Below are positions 25,418 through 33,235 of a stretch of 64,000 nucleotides of DNA, piece after piece (positions within the stretch are counted from its first letter, which is position 1; every line of letters starts with the position of its first letter). A program made the translations under genes and the position numbers. The notes under the pieces are model-generated. The model was not told the DNA's origin. It saw only the letters and a program-made list of their open reading frames with translations, and made no database searches. The stretch lies in the NCBI RefSeq assembly GCF_014705615.1, contig NZ_JACXJA010000005.1:186001-250000 (forward strand). Reading direction: 5' to 3'. This DNA is from Paenibacillus oceani. Lineage in GTDB: Bacteria; Bacillota; Bacilli; Paenibacillales; NBRC-103111.

Positions 25418-26286
25418 ATCCGGTCACCATCCTTATCATAGCGGAAAAACCCTTCTCCCGTCTTGACGCCCAGATGGCCCGCACGAACCATCTGTTTCAG
25501 GATAAACGACGGACGGTATTTCAAATCGCCGTATTCACGGAACATCCGTTCCATCGCCGCGAGAATCGCGTCGAGACCGAACCGGTCGGCCATCTCCAGC
25601 GGCCCGAAACGAAAATCGTAGCCGATCCGCATCGCCGAGTCGATATCTTCCGCGGAAGCGACCCCTTCGGACAGCGTATGCATCGCTTCGTTGATCAGCG
25701 TACAGATCAGGCGTGTCGTGACGAAACCGGGGGATTCGTATACCATGATCCCCTTTTTCTGAATCGTTAACTCCACGAAGCGGCGTACCGTCTCATACGT
25801 TTCTGTAGACGTTTTCAAACCGCGGACAATTTCAACCAGATGTATTTTATGAACCGGATACAAGAAATGAAGTCCGATAACGCGCTCCGGCCGTCTCGTT
25901 TCTCCGGCCAATTCGGTTAAGCTCAGCGTGGACGTGTTGCTGGCGAAAATCGTTTCTTCGCTGCATACCGCATCCAGCTTGCGGAATACGTCCTTTTTCG
26001 TCTCCAGATCCTCGGATACCGTCTCGATGACCATCTCGCAGCCGGTCAGCTGTTCTACCGCGTGGGCTTTATGTATCCTGCCCAATGCCGACTTTTTCTC
26101 GGCTTCCGTAATCGCCCATTTTTCCAGCCGTTTCTCGAGACTAAGCTCGATCATCTCCCACGCATGCTCCAACTGATCGGGCGTCTTCTCCAGCAGATAA
26201 ACGTCGATCCCCTTCGTTGCAAGCATTTCCGCTATGCCCTGCCCCATCGTTCCGGCTCCGACTACGCCGATTTTTGTGAGTTGCAT
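25414..26286 (-). CDS. 3-hydroxyacyl-CoA (3-hydroxybutyryl-CoA) dehydrogenase
   Basis: A 290-residue NAD-dependent dehydrogenase. The Rossmann loop GVVGAGTMGQGIA is at residues 7-19. The motif GLHFLYPVHKIHLVEIVRG contributes the catalytic His, and the C-terminal domain (from about 190) matches the short HBDH type. Start at 26286 is supported by GGAAGGAGC; the open frame 15 codons upstream has no comparable site. It is coupled to ackA by a 4 bp overlap. It may serve butyryl-CoA or polyhydroxyalkanoate-related metabolism; no other gene of those pathways is here. Confidence 0.88.
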   Translation of the reverse strand: MQLTKIGVVGAGTMGQGIAEMLATKGIDVYLLEKTPDQLEHAWEMIELSLEKRLEKWAITEAEKKSALGRIHKAHAVEQLTGCEMVIETVSEDLETKKDVFRKLDAVCSEETIFASNTSTLSLTELAGETRRPERVIGLHFLYPVHKIHLVEIVRGLKTSTETYETVRRFVELTIQKKGIMVYESPGFVTTRLICTLINEAMHTLSEGVASAEDIDSAMRIGYDFRFGPLEMADRFGLDAILAAMERMFREYGDLKYRPSFILKQMVRAGHLGVKTGEGFFRYDKDGDRI

Positions 26287-26603
26287 ATCTATGCTCCTTC
26301 CAGGTCTAAACGATGATGTCTGTTCGCTCATTCATAACGATTTTACAACGAATAAGCTTTTTTTTCATCACCCGACACAATAAAGTAGGTTTTATCCAGC
26401 CAAATCTAACGGATTTGTTAAAGTAAGCCCTTTCTGACGGGGAAAACGGACATGCAAAAGAAAGCCTCCTCAAGAGGCTACCACATTTGTCACAGCGATT
26501 AAATCGGAACCTGCCTTCCGTCAATCTCCGCCGGTCAGCGTTCAGCAGAAGGCGCCCTAGCCCGTCTTGCAGCTAAAGCGCCCGCCATCGTAAACGTTTC
26601 AGA
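26287..26603. other. Intergenic region with terminator, no gene
   Basis: It holds the upstream region of the hbd-ackA operon and the terminator of the FtsH-like gene. It is AT-rich between 26330 and 26430. No coding frame with a ribosome binding site is seen. Confidence 0.7.
26455..26479 (-). terminator. Terminator after the FtsH-like gene
   Basis: On the minus strand AGCCTC and GAGGCT pair around 5 bases and are followed by TTTCTTTT, about 125 bp after the stop of the FtsH-like gene. Confidence 0.7.
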
Positions 26604-28112
26604 TCAAGCCGGTGTTTGTCCGGCAGACGAGGGTACCCCGAGCAGATCGCGGAATTGGTCGCCGGTCAGCACTTCCTCGCGAATGAGAATGTCCAGCGAC
26701 TGCTCGAAGACGTTCCGGTAACGCTCCAGCATCTCTCTTGTACCGCGATGGAGCTCGTCAAGAATGACGGCATTTTCCTTCATCAGCTCTTCCTTCGTCA
26801 CCATATCCCGGTCGATGATGCCAAGGCCGGTCAGACCCGAGTCCATCATCGTGCGGACGAGCCGGAGCGCCTGTTCAAAATCGTTGCGCGAACCGGTGCT
26901 TCGTCCTCCGTAAAACATCTCCTCCGCCACCGCTCCGCCGAGCGCAATCATGATTTGCTGCTCCAGCTCGGTCCGGGTGTACAGGTACTGATCCTGCTGC
27001 GGGTTGTGACGCACATAGCCGAGCGCCTGGCCGCGCGGACTGAGCGATACCATCGATACGGAGCCCGGCTTCACCTGTTCGGCCGTAATCGCGTGTCCGA
27101 GCTCATGCAGCGCGACGCGCTTGCGCTCTTCCATCGTCGCCTCACGGTCGGTTTTCTCGCCCATCATCACCTTATCGATCGCCCGGGAGAAGTGGTGCTG
27201 CTCGATGACAGGCAGATCGTCGCGCATCGCATAGATGGCCGCTTCGTTCATTACGCTCTCCAGCTGGGCGCCCGAGAATCCGAACGTCTCGCCCGCTACG
27301 CGCTCCATGCTCGCCCCTTCGGCGATCGGTTTGTTTTTGGAATGAATGTTCAGGATATGCATCCGGCCCTTCTTGTCCGGAAGATCGACCTGAATGTGAC
27401 GGTCGAACCGTCCCGGCCGCAACAGCGCGCTGTCGAGCATCTCTTTGCGGTTCGTTGCCGCAATCATCAAAATGCGGGGCGTCTCGTTCGAATGCAGCCC
27501 GTCCATCTCGGTCAGCAATTGGTTCAGCGTCTGATCGTATTCCCGGTGCTGCCCGCCGTCCCGCTTGCCGCCGATTACATCGATCTCGTCGATGAAAATA
27601 ATCGCACTTTCTTTATTTTCCTTGGCCGCACGGGTTTTCGCTTCTTTGAACAAATCGCGCACCCGGCTGGCCCCGACTCCCACGTACATTTCCACAAACT
27701 CACTGCCCGAAGCGGATACGAAAACGGAGTTCGTATAGTGGGCAGCCGCCTTGGCCATTAGCGTTTTCCCGGTTCCCGGAGGTCCGGTAAGCAGGATGCC
27801 TTTCAGAGGCCGAATACCGAATTTGCGGATTTCTTCGTGCCGGATCAGGAAATCGAGCGCTTCTTTCAGCTCGTTTTTGGCCCGGTCCTGTCCCCCGATA
27901 TCGTCAAACGTCAAGTAGGACGGGGTACGGCTTTTGCCTTTGCGCTCGGACGAAGCCGACCCCATTCTATCCCTCATCCGGGTGACATAAAATAAGGAGA
28001 ACAAAATAACGCCCGCAAGCACGATCGGAATAACATTAATGCCCATATAGATTAAAAAAACGAGCAATACCGGCACGAAGCCGATTAGCATTTCTTTACC
28101 GAGCTTACTCAT
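26604..28112 (-). CDS. Short FtsH-like AAA+ membrane metalloprotease
   Basis: A 502-residue protein with the FtsH domain order but a reduced N-terminus. Two membrane segments (about 9-23 and 28-43) form a hairpin with almost no extracytoplasmic loop, where ordinary FtsH has about 70 residues. The AAA+ module has Walker A GPPGTGKT (110-117), pore loop FVEMYVGVGASR, Walker B IIFIDEID (171-178) and RPGRFDR. The protease has the zinc motif HELGH (336-340, usually HEAGH) and the third ligand Asp411 in SRNDFEQA, so it should be active. Its start overlaps by 8 bp a gene for a membrane-anchored extracytoplasmic protein that may be its partner. It is a paralogue of, not a replacement for, housekeeping FtsH. 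Confidence 0.88.
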   Translation of the reverse strand: MSKLGKEMLIGFVPVLLVFLIYMGINVIPIVLAGVILFSLFYVTRMRDRMGSASSERKGKSRTPSYLTFDDIGGQDRAKNELKEALDFLIRHEEIRKFGIRPLKGILLTGPPGTGKTLMAKAAAHYTNSVFVSASGSEFVEMYVGVGASRVRDLFKEAKTRAAKENKESAIIFIDEIDVIGGKRDGGQHREYDQTLNQLLTEMDGLHSNETPRILMIAATNRKEMLDSALLRPGRFDRHIQVDLPDKKGRMHILNIHSKNKPIAEGASMERVAGETFGFSGAQLESVMNEAAIYAMRDDLPVIEQHHFSRAIDKVMMGEKTDREATMEERKRVALHELGHAITAEQVKPGSVSMVSLSPRGQALGYVRHNPQQDQYLYTRTELEQQIMIALGGAVAEEMFYGGRSTGSRNDFEQALRLVRTMMDSGLTGLGIIDRDMVTKEELMKENAVILDELHRGTREMLERYRNVFEQSLDILIREEVLTGDQFRDLLGVPSSAGQTPA

Positions 28113-28638
28113 TCGGCCACACCCCTACCTTCTGCGGCTTGCGGGGAAGCAGCATATATTTATAATGCGTCCCGTCCGTCATGCGGACATACACATAACG
28201 TTCGTCCATCTCGGTAGTTACTACGAGACCGGGGAGCGCGCCTTTCTTCGCTTCCAGAGCGGCCGGAATCGCAGCATACCGCTTGCTCTCCATCGCTTCC
28301 GCAACGTCGAACAAAGCGCCCGACCACCAGCTGTCCAGCTCCGGCGTAGTCATATCCTTCACGATCAGCTCGACCGTCCGGTCGCCTAGAATCGATCGGC
28401 CCTGCTCCGTAATCGACTTGTATATTTCACGAAGATTCGCTTCCGGCTTCGGCGTAATCTCAATCGTCACCGTATTATTTCCCACGCTTACTTTCGATAG
28501 CTCCAGTCCCGGCTGCTCCTGTACGATCCGGGTTAACGGATTTTCCATAGCCAGGCTGTCATATAAAAACCATCCTCCGAACAATACAGCCGAAGAGAGG
28601 ACAACGCTCGTTAATACAGGCCATAGACGCAACTTCAC
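28105..28638 (-). CDS. Membrane-anchored extracytoplasmic protein, probable partner of the FtsH-like protease
   Basis: A 177-residue protein starting at GTG with AAAGGGGG 7 bases upstream. It has one N-terminal membrane segment (about 8-28) and a soluble remainder predicted outside the cell, with a conserved-looking stretch TTPELDSWWSGALFDVAEAM and a beta-rich C-terminus (YVYVRMTDGTHYKYMLLP). I do not recognise the family. It overlaps the FtsH-like gene by 8 bp, a strong sign of coupled synthesis in fixed ratio. It could supply in trans the extracytoplasmic domain that the protease lacks, or regulate it as HflC/K-type proteins do. That role is inference. Confidence 0.75.
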   Translation of the reverse strand: MKLRLWPVLTSVVLSSAVLFGGWFLYDSLAMENPLTRIVQEQPGLELSKVSVGNNTVTIEITPKPEANLREIYKSITEQGRSILGDRTVELIVKDMTTPELDSWWSGALFDVAEAMESKRYAAIPAALEAKKGALPGLVVTTEMDERYVYVRMTDGTHYKYMLLPRKPQKVGVWPNE

Positions 28639-28823
28639 GCAACGTCCCCCTTTCTATGCAGACGATGAATTTGATAGATCAGTTGATATATCCATAGTAT
28701 ATCACATGATATACACCCATTTCGATGCAAATGTTTGGAATGAAAAGTGATCGGCGTCGAAGGATTTTATACATATTGCTAGAAATAGTTATAGAAGTGA
28801 AAAACTATAGGGAGGCAAGTACG

Positions 28824-29198
28824 ATGGGAGCACGTTTTATTCAAGTCGCGGTCGTTTATTTATTGATCGGCGTATTACTCGGAATGGGGATGGGAATGGC
28901 GGAGAAGTTCATCTATACCTCTGCGCATGCCCATATCAATCTGCTCGGCTGGGCGACGCTGGGGCTGATCGGAGTCGTGTATACCGTATACCCGGAGGCG
29001 GGGAGCACGAAGCTGGCCAGCGTCCAGTTTTGGCTGCACAACATCGGCTTGCCGCTGCTCGTAATCAGCATGTTCCTGTTCGCTCAAGGCAACACAGGCC
29101 TCGGTATCCCGTTTTCCGCTGTCGGGGGGCTGCTGGTTATCGTATCGGTTCTCTTGCTCGTCGTTAACGTCTTCCGCCACATCAAGCCCGGACGGTAA
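28824..29198 (+). CDS. Small four-helix membrane protein, haem-copper oxidase subunit I-like
   Basis: A 124-residue integral membrane protein with about four hydrophobic helices. The second carries HAHINLLGW and the third region has FWLHNIG, a pattern resembling parts of cbb3-type cytochrome oxidase subunit I, where histidines bind haem. The full set of oxidase ligands cannot be present in so short a protein. GGGAGG precedes the ATG. It is monocistronic, divergent from the FtsH-like pair and convergent with the tseB-like gene. A haem- or metal-binding accessory function is possible but unproven. Confidence 0.7.
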   Translation: MGARFIQVAVVYLLIGVLLGMGMGMAEKFIYTSAHAHINLLGWATLGLIGVVYTVYPEAGSTKLASVQFWLHNIGLPLLVISMFLFAQGNTGLGIPFSAVGGLLVIVSVLLLVVNVFRHIKPGR

Positions 29199-29213
29199 TC
29201 CTACTTCGAAAAT

Positions 29214-29253
29214 GGACCGTACCCGGAGCATGGGATCAGCTCAGGTACGGTCC
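29214..29253. terminator. Hairpin between convergent genes
   Basis: GGACCGTACC pairs perfectly with GGTACGGTCC, with an inner GAGC/GCTC stem, between two convergent stops. U-tracts are poor on both sides. Confidence 0.55.
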
Positions 29254-29258
29254 TCGTA

Positions 29259-29744
29259 TCAGTGTCGGCTCATTCGCCACGTATCGATTTCCTCGCCGTT
29301 GTCGAAGCGGTAATAGCTGTAATAATACCGGCTGCCCTCTTCGTCCTTGCGTTTGTAGAACACTTCCCACAAATATGTTTCATTCAAGGCGCCGGGCATC
29401 ACACGAAGCACTTCATTATCCGGATTGCTCTCTTCGACTTTGCGCTGTGCTTCTTCGGCCGTGATCCCGGTGCTCGCGTACCTCATCTGCGCCTTACCAT
29501 CGTTCACCCAGGCGATCGCTTCTCTGCCTTCCTCGTCCTGTCCGAATACGACCATGTACGGCTTCTCGCCGACGAACCTTTCGATCCGGTCCACCGTGCG
29601 CATGTAGGTGCTGGCGATAACGGTCGATTTCGCCTCGAGCCGCTCCGCCCATTCTTCCTCATGAATCGACCTGTAGAAGAAGACGAGAACAATCGTCACG
29701 ACGGCTAGCACAGCAGCACACCACAGCGCTATTTTCCTCGCCAT
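29259..29744 (-). CDS. TseB/YpmB-like membrane-anchored protein (DUF5590)
   Basis: A 161-residue protein with a single N-terminal membrane helix (about 6-24) and an extracellular domain. The sequence around YTxxxxxGxAxVND and TGITAEEAQ resembles the DUF5590 region of B. subtilis TseB (YpmB), a regulator of cell wall elongation that works with PBP2A. In B. subtilis ypmB is next to aspB-asnS-dnaD. Here the gene is about 5 kb from asnS-dnaD, so the neighbourhood is partly conserved. It follows mtaD by about 40 bp and may be co-transcribed with it. Confidence 0.72.
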   Translation of the reverse strand: MARKIALWCAAVLAVVTIVLVFFYRSIHEEEWAERLEAKSTVIASTYMRTVDRIERFVGEKPYMVVFGQDEEGREAIAWVNDGKAQMRYASTGITAEEAQRKVEESNPDNEVLRVMPGALNETYLWEVFYKRKDEEGSRYYYSYYRFDNGEEIDTWRMSRH

Positions 29745-29783
29745 TCCCGTTCCCCCTCCTTCTTAAAATAGGTCCGCCAACCT

Positions 29784-31085
29784 TTATCCGTTCGTCAACA
29801 GCTCGAAACGGCGCTGCGCTTCGAACTTGATTTTTTCCTCGTCGATCGTCAGGCACTCGCCTCCGCGGACAAGCTGTTTGCCGTCAACGTACACATCGGT
29901 TACATCTTTTGCGGACGCCGAGTACACAATATGAGAGACGTAATCCGATTTCGGCAAAAAGTGCGCCTGATCGGTATCGAGGGCGATAAAGTCCGCTTTG
30001 CTGCCGACGGACAACGTGCCGACGTTATCGAGCCAGATCGACTTCGCGCCGTTAACCGTTCCGAGCTTCAGCGCTTCCTTGGCCGGCACCGCTACCGGAT
30101 CGCCGGATACGCCCTTATGGATCAGAGCGGCCAGACGCATCTCTTCGAACATGTCGAGATTGTTGTTGCTCGCAGAACTGTCCGTCCCGAGCGATACGAG
30201 TATGCCCGCCTTGAGCATGTCCGGCACGCGCGCGACTCCGCTCGCCAGCTTCAGGTTGCTACCCGGGTTATGGGAGACGTGGACGTTGTGCTCTTTCAAC
30301 GTAGCGATCTCCGCATCCGTCAGATGCACAGCATGCGCGACGATCGAAGGACGCGAGAACAAGCCGAGCTTGGCCAGATGATCGACCGGACGCAGCCCGT
30401 ACTGCTTCTCGTTCTCCAGCACTTCGTACAGCGTCTCGGACATATGCGTATGCATCGGCAAGTTCAGATCGTGAGCCGCTTCCACGAATTTGACGATAAA
30501 CTCCGGCGGACACGTGTAAGGCGCGTGAGGCGACATCATGGTCGTAATCCGGCCGCCGGCCTTTCCGTGCCAGTCTTTGGCGAATTGGACGGCTTCCCGG
30601 CGCTTGTGCTCCTGGACGTCCGGCGGACAATGTCCGATCGCGCCGCGCGTCAGGCAGCCTCGCATTCCGGATTCTTCAACGGCTTTGGCCACTTCGTCCA
30701 TATGATCGTACATATCGACGAAACTGGTCGTTCCGCCTTTGATCATCTCAAGGATCGACAGCAGTGTTCCCCACCTGACGTCTTCACCGGTAAATTTGGC
30801 TTCATTCGGCCACATTTTCTGCTCCAGCCATACTTGGAGCGCCAGATCATCCCCGTACCCGCGCAGCAGCGACATCGCGGCATGGCAGTGGGTATTGACG
30901 AGTCCGGGCATGTACAACTTGCGGCTTCCGTCCACAATTTCGTCGAACTGCTCCGCCGGGTCGCGCTCCTGCTCGCCCAAATATACAATTTTGTCGTCCT
31001 CTATAATCATGCAGCCGCGGACAACCGGTGCTTCTTCGGTTACGGTGACGAACGTGCCGTTTTGGATCAACGTTTTTGCCATCAT
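29784..31085 (-). CDS. mtaD: 5-methylthioadenosine/S-adenosylhomocysteine deaminase
   Basis: A 433-residue amidohydrolase of the TrzA/AtzA-MtaD group. LVNTHCHAAMSLLRG gives the metal-binding HxH (about residues 66 and 68). MHTHMSET, AHAVHL and LGTDSSASNNNLDMFEEMR are the substrate and metal motifs typical of MTA/SAH deaminase. It deaminates methylthioadenosine and S-adenosylhomocysteine, feeding the same pool as the mtn genes 8-20 kb away. The start is chosen at ATG 31085 with AAAGG at 7 bp spacing; neighbouring TTG and ATG codons are alternatives. Related guanine or chlorohydrolase activities are less likely. Confidence 0.83.
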   Translation of the reverse strand: MMAKTLIQNGTFVTVTEEAPVVRGCMIIEDDKIVYLGEQERDPAEQFDEIVDGSRKLYMPGLVNTHCHAAMSLLRGYGDDLALQVWLEQKMWPNEAKFTGEDVRWGTLLSILEMIKGGTTSFVDMYDHMDEVAKAVEESGMRGCLTRGAIGHCPPDVQEHKRREAVQFAKDWHGKAGGRITTMMSPHAPYTCPPEFIVKFVEAAHDLNLPMHTHMSETLYEVLENEKQYGLRPVDHLAKLGLFSRPSIVAHAVHLTDAEIATLKEHNVHVSHNPGSNLKLASGVARVPDMLKAGILVSLGTDSSASNNNLDMFEEMRLAALIHKGVSGDPVAVPAKEALKLGTVNGAKSIWLDNVGTLSVGSKADFIALDTDQAHFLPKSDYVSHIVYSASAKDVTDVYVDGKQLVRGGECLTIDEEKIKFEAQRRFELLTNG

Positions 31086-31325
31086 CAATCAGCCTTTCGG
31101 TTCGGATTAGAATTTGCATTTAAAAGTTCGTGGTCACGAATAACATACCGTTACAAATGTACCTCTTCGGACAGTCAAAATCAAGCAACTCGGCTCTGTT
31201 TTGAATGTCCCGTGCAATTAGTTCGTTCAATCGATTGCAATTGACCGTCCGGATATGATAATTTTAATTTTGTGTTAAGGAACGACAACTTTTTTCAACA
31301 TCCGACATTGGGGGTCATAAGCTTG

Positions 31326-31946
31326 ATGATTTTCAATAAAAAGGGCGAGATCGATTTTCTGAATCTGCTCATTCAAAGCGCGGAAAATACGCTGAATGGC
31401 GCACACATGTTCCGCAGCGCCATGATGGGGAATCAGCCGCCAGCCACTTACTTCGGTAAACTGAAAGAGATCGAAGAAAAGGGCGATTCGTTTACGCATG
31501 AGATTTTCAAAGGCTTGAACAAAGTATTTATCACGCCGCTTGACAGGGAAGACATTATGGAGCTAGCGGTTCGGTTGGACGATGTCATGGATGGGATCGA
31601 AGCCTCGATGGCGAGGTTCGATTACCTGAACATTACGTTCACGAATCAATATATGAAGGATTTCTCGGAAGTCCTCGTCTCCTCGTGCGAGCATCTGCTC
31701 GAAGCGTTTAAGCTGTTGTCCAAGAAGAAGTACATGCAGATCCAGGAGCATACGGTACATATCAACAGCTTGGAAAATGAAGGCGACCGGCTGATGCGCG
31801 AAGGGATTCGCGAGATTTTCACCAGCCCGACCGACCCTTACCACGACTTTAAGCTCAAGGAGCTTTACGAACGGCTCGAACAAACGACCGACGCTTGCGA
31901 GGACGTTGCGGATATATTGGGAAGTGTCGTACTGCGCTACGCTTAA
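31326..31946 (+). CDS. DUF47 family phosphate-transport accessory protein
   Basis: A 206-residue all-helical PhoU-like protein of the DUF47 (Pit accessory protein) family. It begins MIFNKKGEIDFLNLL; conserved positions include EEKGD, TPLDREDI, LDDVMDGIE and ENEGDRL, which build the metal clusters of the family. It is 21 bp upstream of a Pit transporter gene, the standard pairing in which DUF47 proteins modulate Pit uptake. A TTG one codon earlier is an alternative start. Confidence 0.9.
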   Translation: MIFNKKGEIDFLNLLIQSAENTLNGAHMFRSAMMGNQPPATYFGKLKEIEEKGDSFTHEIFKGLNKVFITPLDREDIMELAVRLDDVMDGIEASMARFDYLNITFTNQYMKDFSEVLVSSCEHLLEAFKLLSKKKYMQIQEHTVHINSLENEGDRLMREGIREIFTSPTDPYHDFKLKELYERLEQTTDACEDVADILGSVVLRYA

Positions 31947-31967
31947 TCCACCTGTTAGGAGAAAATC

Positions 31968-32966
31968 ATGCTAACCCTGATTATCTTTATTGTCCTGTTG
32001 GCGCTCATATTCGATTTCATCAACGGCTTTCACGACACGGCCAACGCGATCGCCACTTCGATCTCGACACGGGCGATGTCACCGCGGTTTGCGGTGCTGT
32101 ACGCAGCCTTTCTTAACTTTGTCGGCGCCATGCTGTCATCGGAAGTAGCCAAAACAGTCGGCGGGAGCATCGCCAATCCGGCGGAAATCCAAAATGGCGT
32201 TCAGGTCGTCATAGCGGCCCTCATAGCGGCTATCTTCTGGAACCTGCTCACCTGGTATTACGGCATTCCTTCGTCGTCCTCCCATACTTTGATCGGCGCG
32301 CTCGCAGGAGCGGTTATCGCCGGAGCCGGATTCCAATCCCTTCATATGGAAGGTTTCCTGAAAATTGTTTATATTTTGATTTTGTCGCCAGTCATCGCTT
32401 TTGCCGTAGGTTTCATCATCATGTTTCTGCTTAAATACATCATTCTTTTCAGCGGCAACAAATCGCGGTCAAAACTGAACCGGGTGTTCCGCTCGTTCCA
32501 GGTCGTATCGGCCGGACTGCTGTCGTTCAGCCACGGGGGCAACGACGCCCAGAAAGCGATGGGGATTATCGTATTCGGTCTCGTAGCAGGCGGCTTTCAG
32601 ACGACGCTTGATGTCCCAATCTGGGTCAAAATATCCGCCGCGGCGGCAATGGGTCTCGGAACTTCCATCGGCGGCTGGCGGATTATCAAAACGGTCAGTA
32701 AAAAGATTATGAAGATCGAGCCGGTTAACGGCTTCGCTGCGGATCTGAGCTCCTCGATTATTATCCAGACGTCGACCTTTATTGGACAACCTTTGTCGAC
32801 GACACACGTCATTACGTCGTCCATCATCGGTACGGGCAGCGTCATCCGGTTTAAGGACGTCAAGTGGGGCACGGTCGGACGGATGATCATGACATGGGTC
32901 ATCACAATCCCGATCAGTATGGTGCTTGCTTTTCTGGTGTACAAGGTGTTGTTTTCGTTGTTTTAG
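31968..32966 (+). CDS. pit: Low-affinity inorganic phosphate transporter, Pit family
   Basis: A 332-residue integral membrane protein with about ten membrane segments. The two PD001131-type signatures of Pit carriers are visible: FDFINGFHDTANAIATSIST near the N-terminus and LSFSHGGNDAQKAMGII in the second half. It imports metal-phosphate complexes with protons. AGGAG precedes the ATG and it is co-transcribed with the DUF47 gene. A perfect terminator follows. The length fits short bacterial Pit proteins. Confidence 0.95.
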   Translation: MLTLIIFIVLLALIFDFINGFHDTANAIATSISTRAMSPRFAVLYAAFLNFVGAMLSSEVAKTVGGSIANPAEIQNGVQVVIAALIAAIFWNLLTWYYGIPSSSSHTLIGALAGAVIAGAGFQSLHMEGFLKIVYILILSPVIAFAVGFIIMFLLKYIILFSGNKSRSKLNRVFRSFQVVSAGLLSFSHGGNDAQKAMGIIVFGLVAGGFQTTLDVPIWVKISAAAAMGLGTSIGGWRIIKTVSKKIMKIEPVNGFAADLSSSIIIQTSTFIGQPLSTTHVITSSIIGTGSVIRFKDVKWGTVGRMIMTWVITIPISMVLAFLVYKVLFSLF

Positions 32967-32984
32967 AGTCTTAGATTAGATAAC

Positions 32985-33030
32985 AAAAAAGGCTGTTCCT
33001 TGGCGTATTTGCCTTGGAACAGCCTTTTTT
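32985..33030 (+). terminator. Terminator of the DUF47-pit operon
   Basis: AAAAAAGGCTGTTCC pairs perfectly with GGAACAGCCTTTTTT around a 16-base loop, with T-runs allowing use on both strands. Confidence 0.93.
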
Positions 33031-33086
33031 CACCTTTTCCTTCAGAGGTTCACCCTGATGATGAATGTCCATTAAAGTTCGTGATC

Positions 33087-33116
33087 AAAAAGTCCGGTTT
33101 TCAGCACCGAGAAGAT
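33087..33116 (+). repeat. Short dispersed repeat, copy A
   Basis: Thirty bases beginning AAAAAGTCCGGTTTTCAGCA recur at 51115-51144 with one substitution. A more diverged form starts at 41850. All three lie in intergenic DNA. Confidence 0.75.
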
Positions 33117-33235
33117 TTTTCGGGAGTTTCTGTAAGACTATGCTTTTTCGCCGATATGCGAGCTAAGAATGAATCGTTTCCGAACGAATATGAACGCATA
33201 CTAATTTGCGCAGCGCAATGATGGGAAGTGAAATA

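Noticed and set aside
31086-31325. PHO boxes upstream of the DUF47-pit operon
   Set aside because: TTACAA-like hexamers occur, but not as the properly spaced direct repeats PhoP needs.
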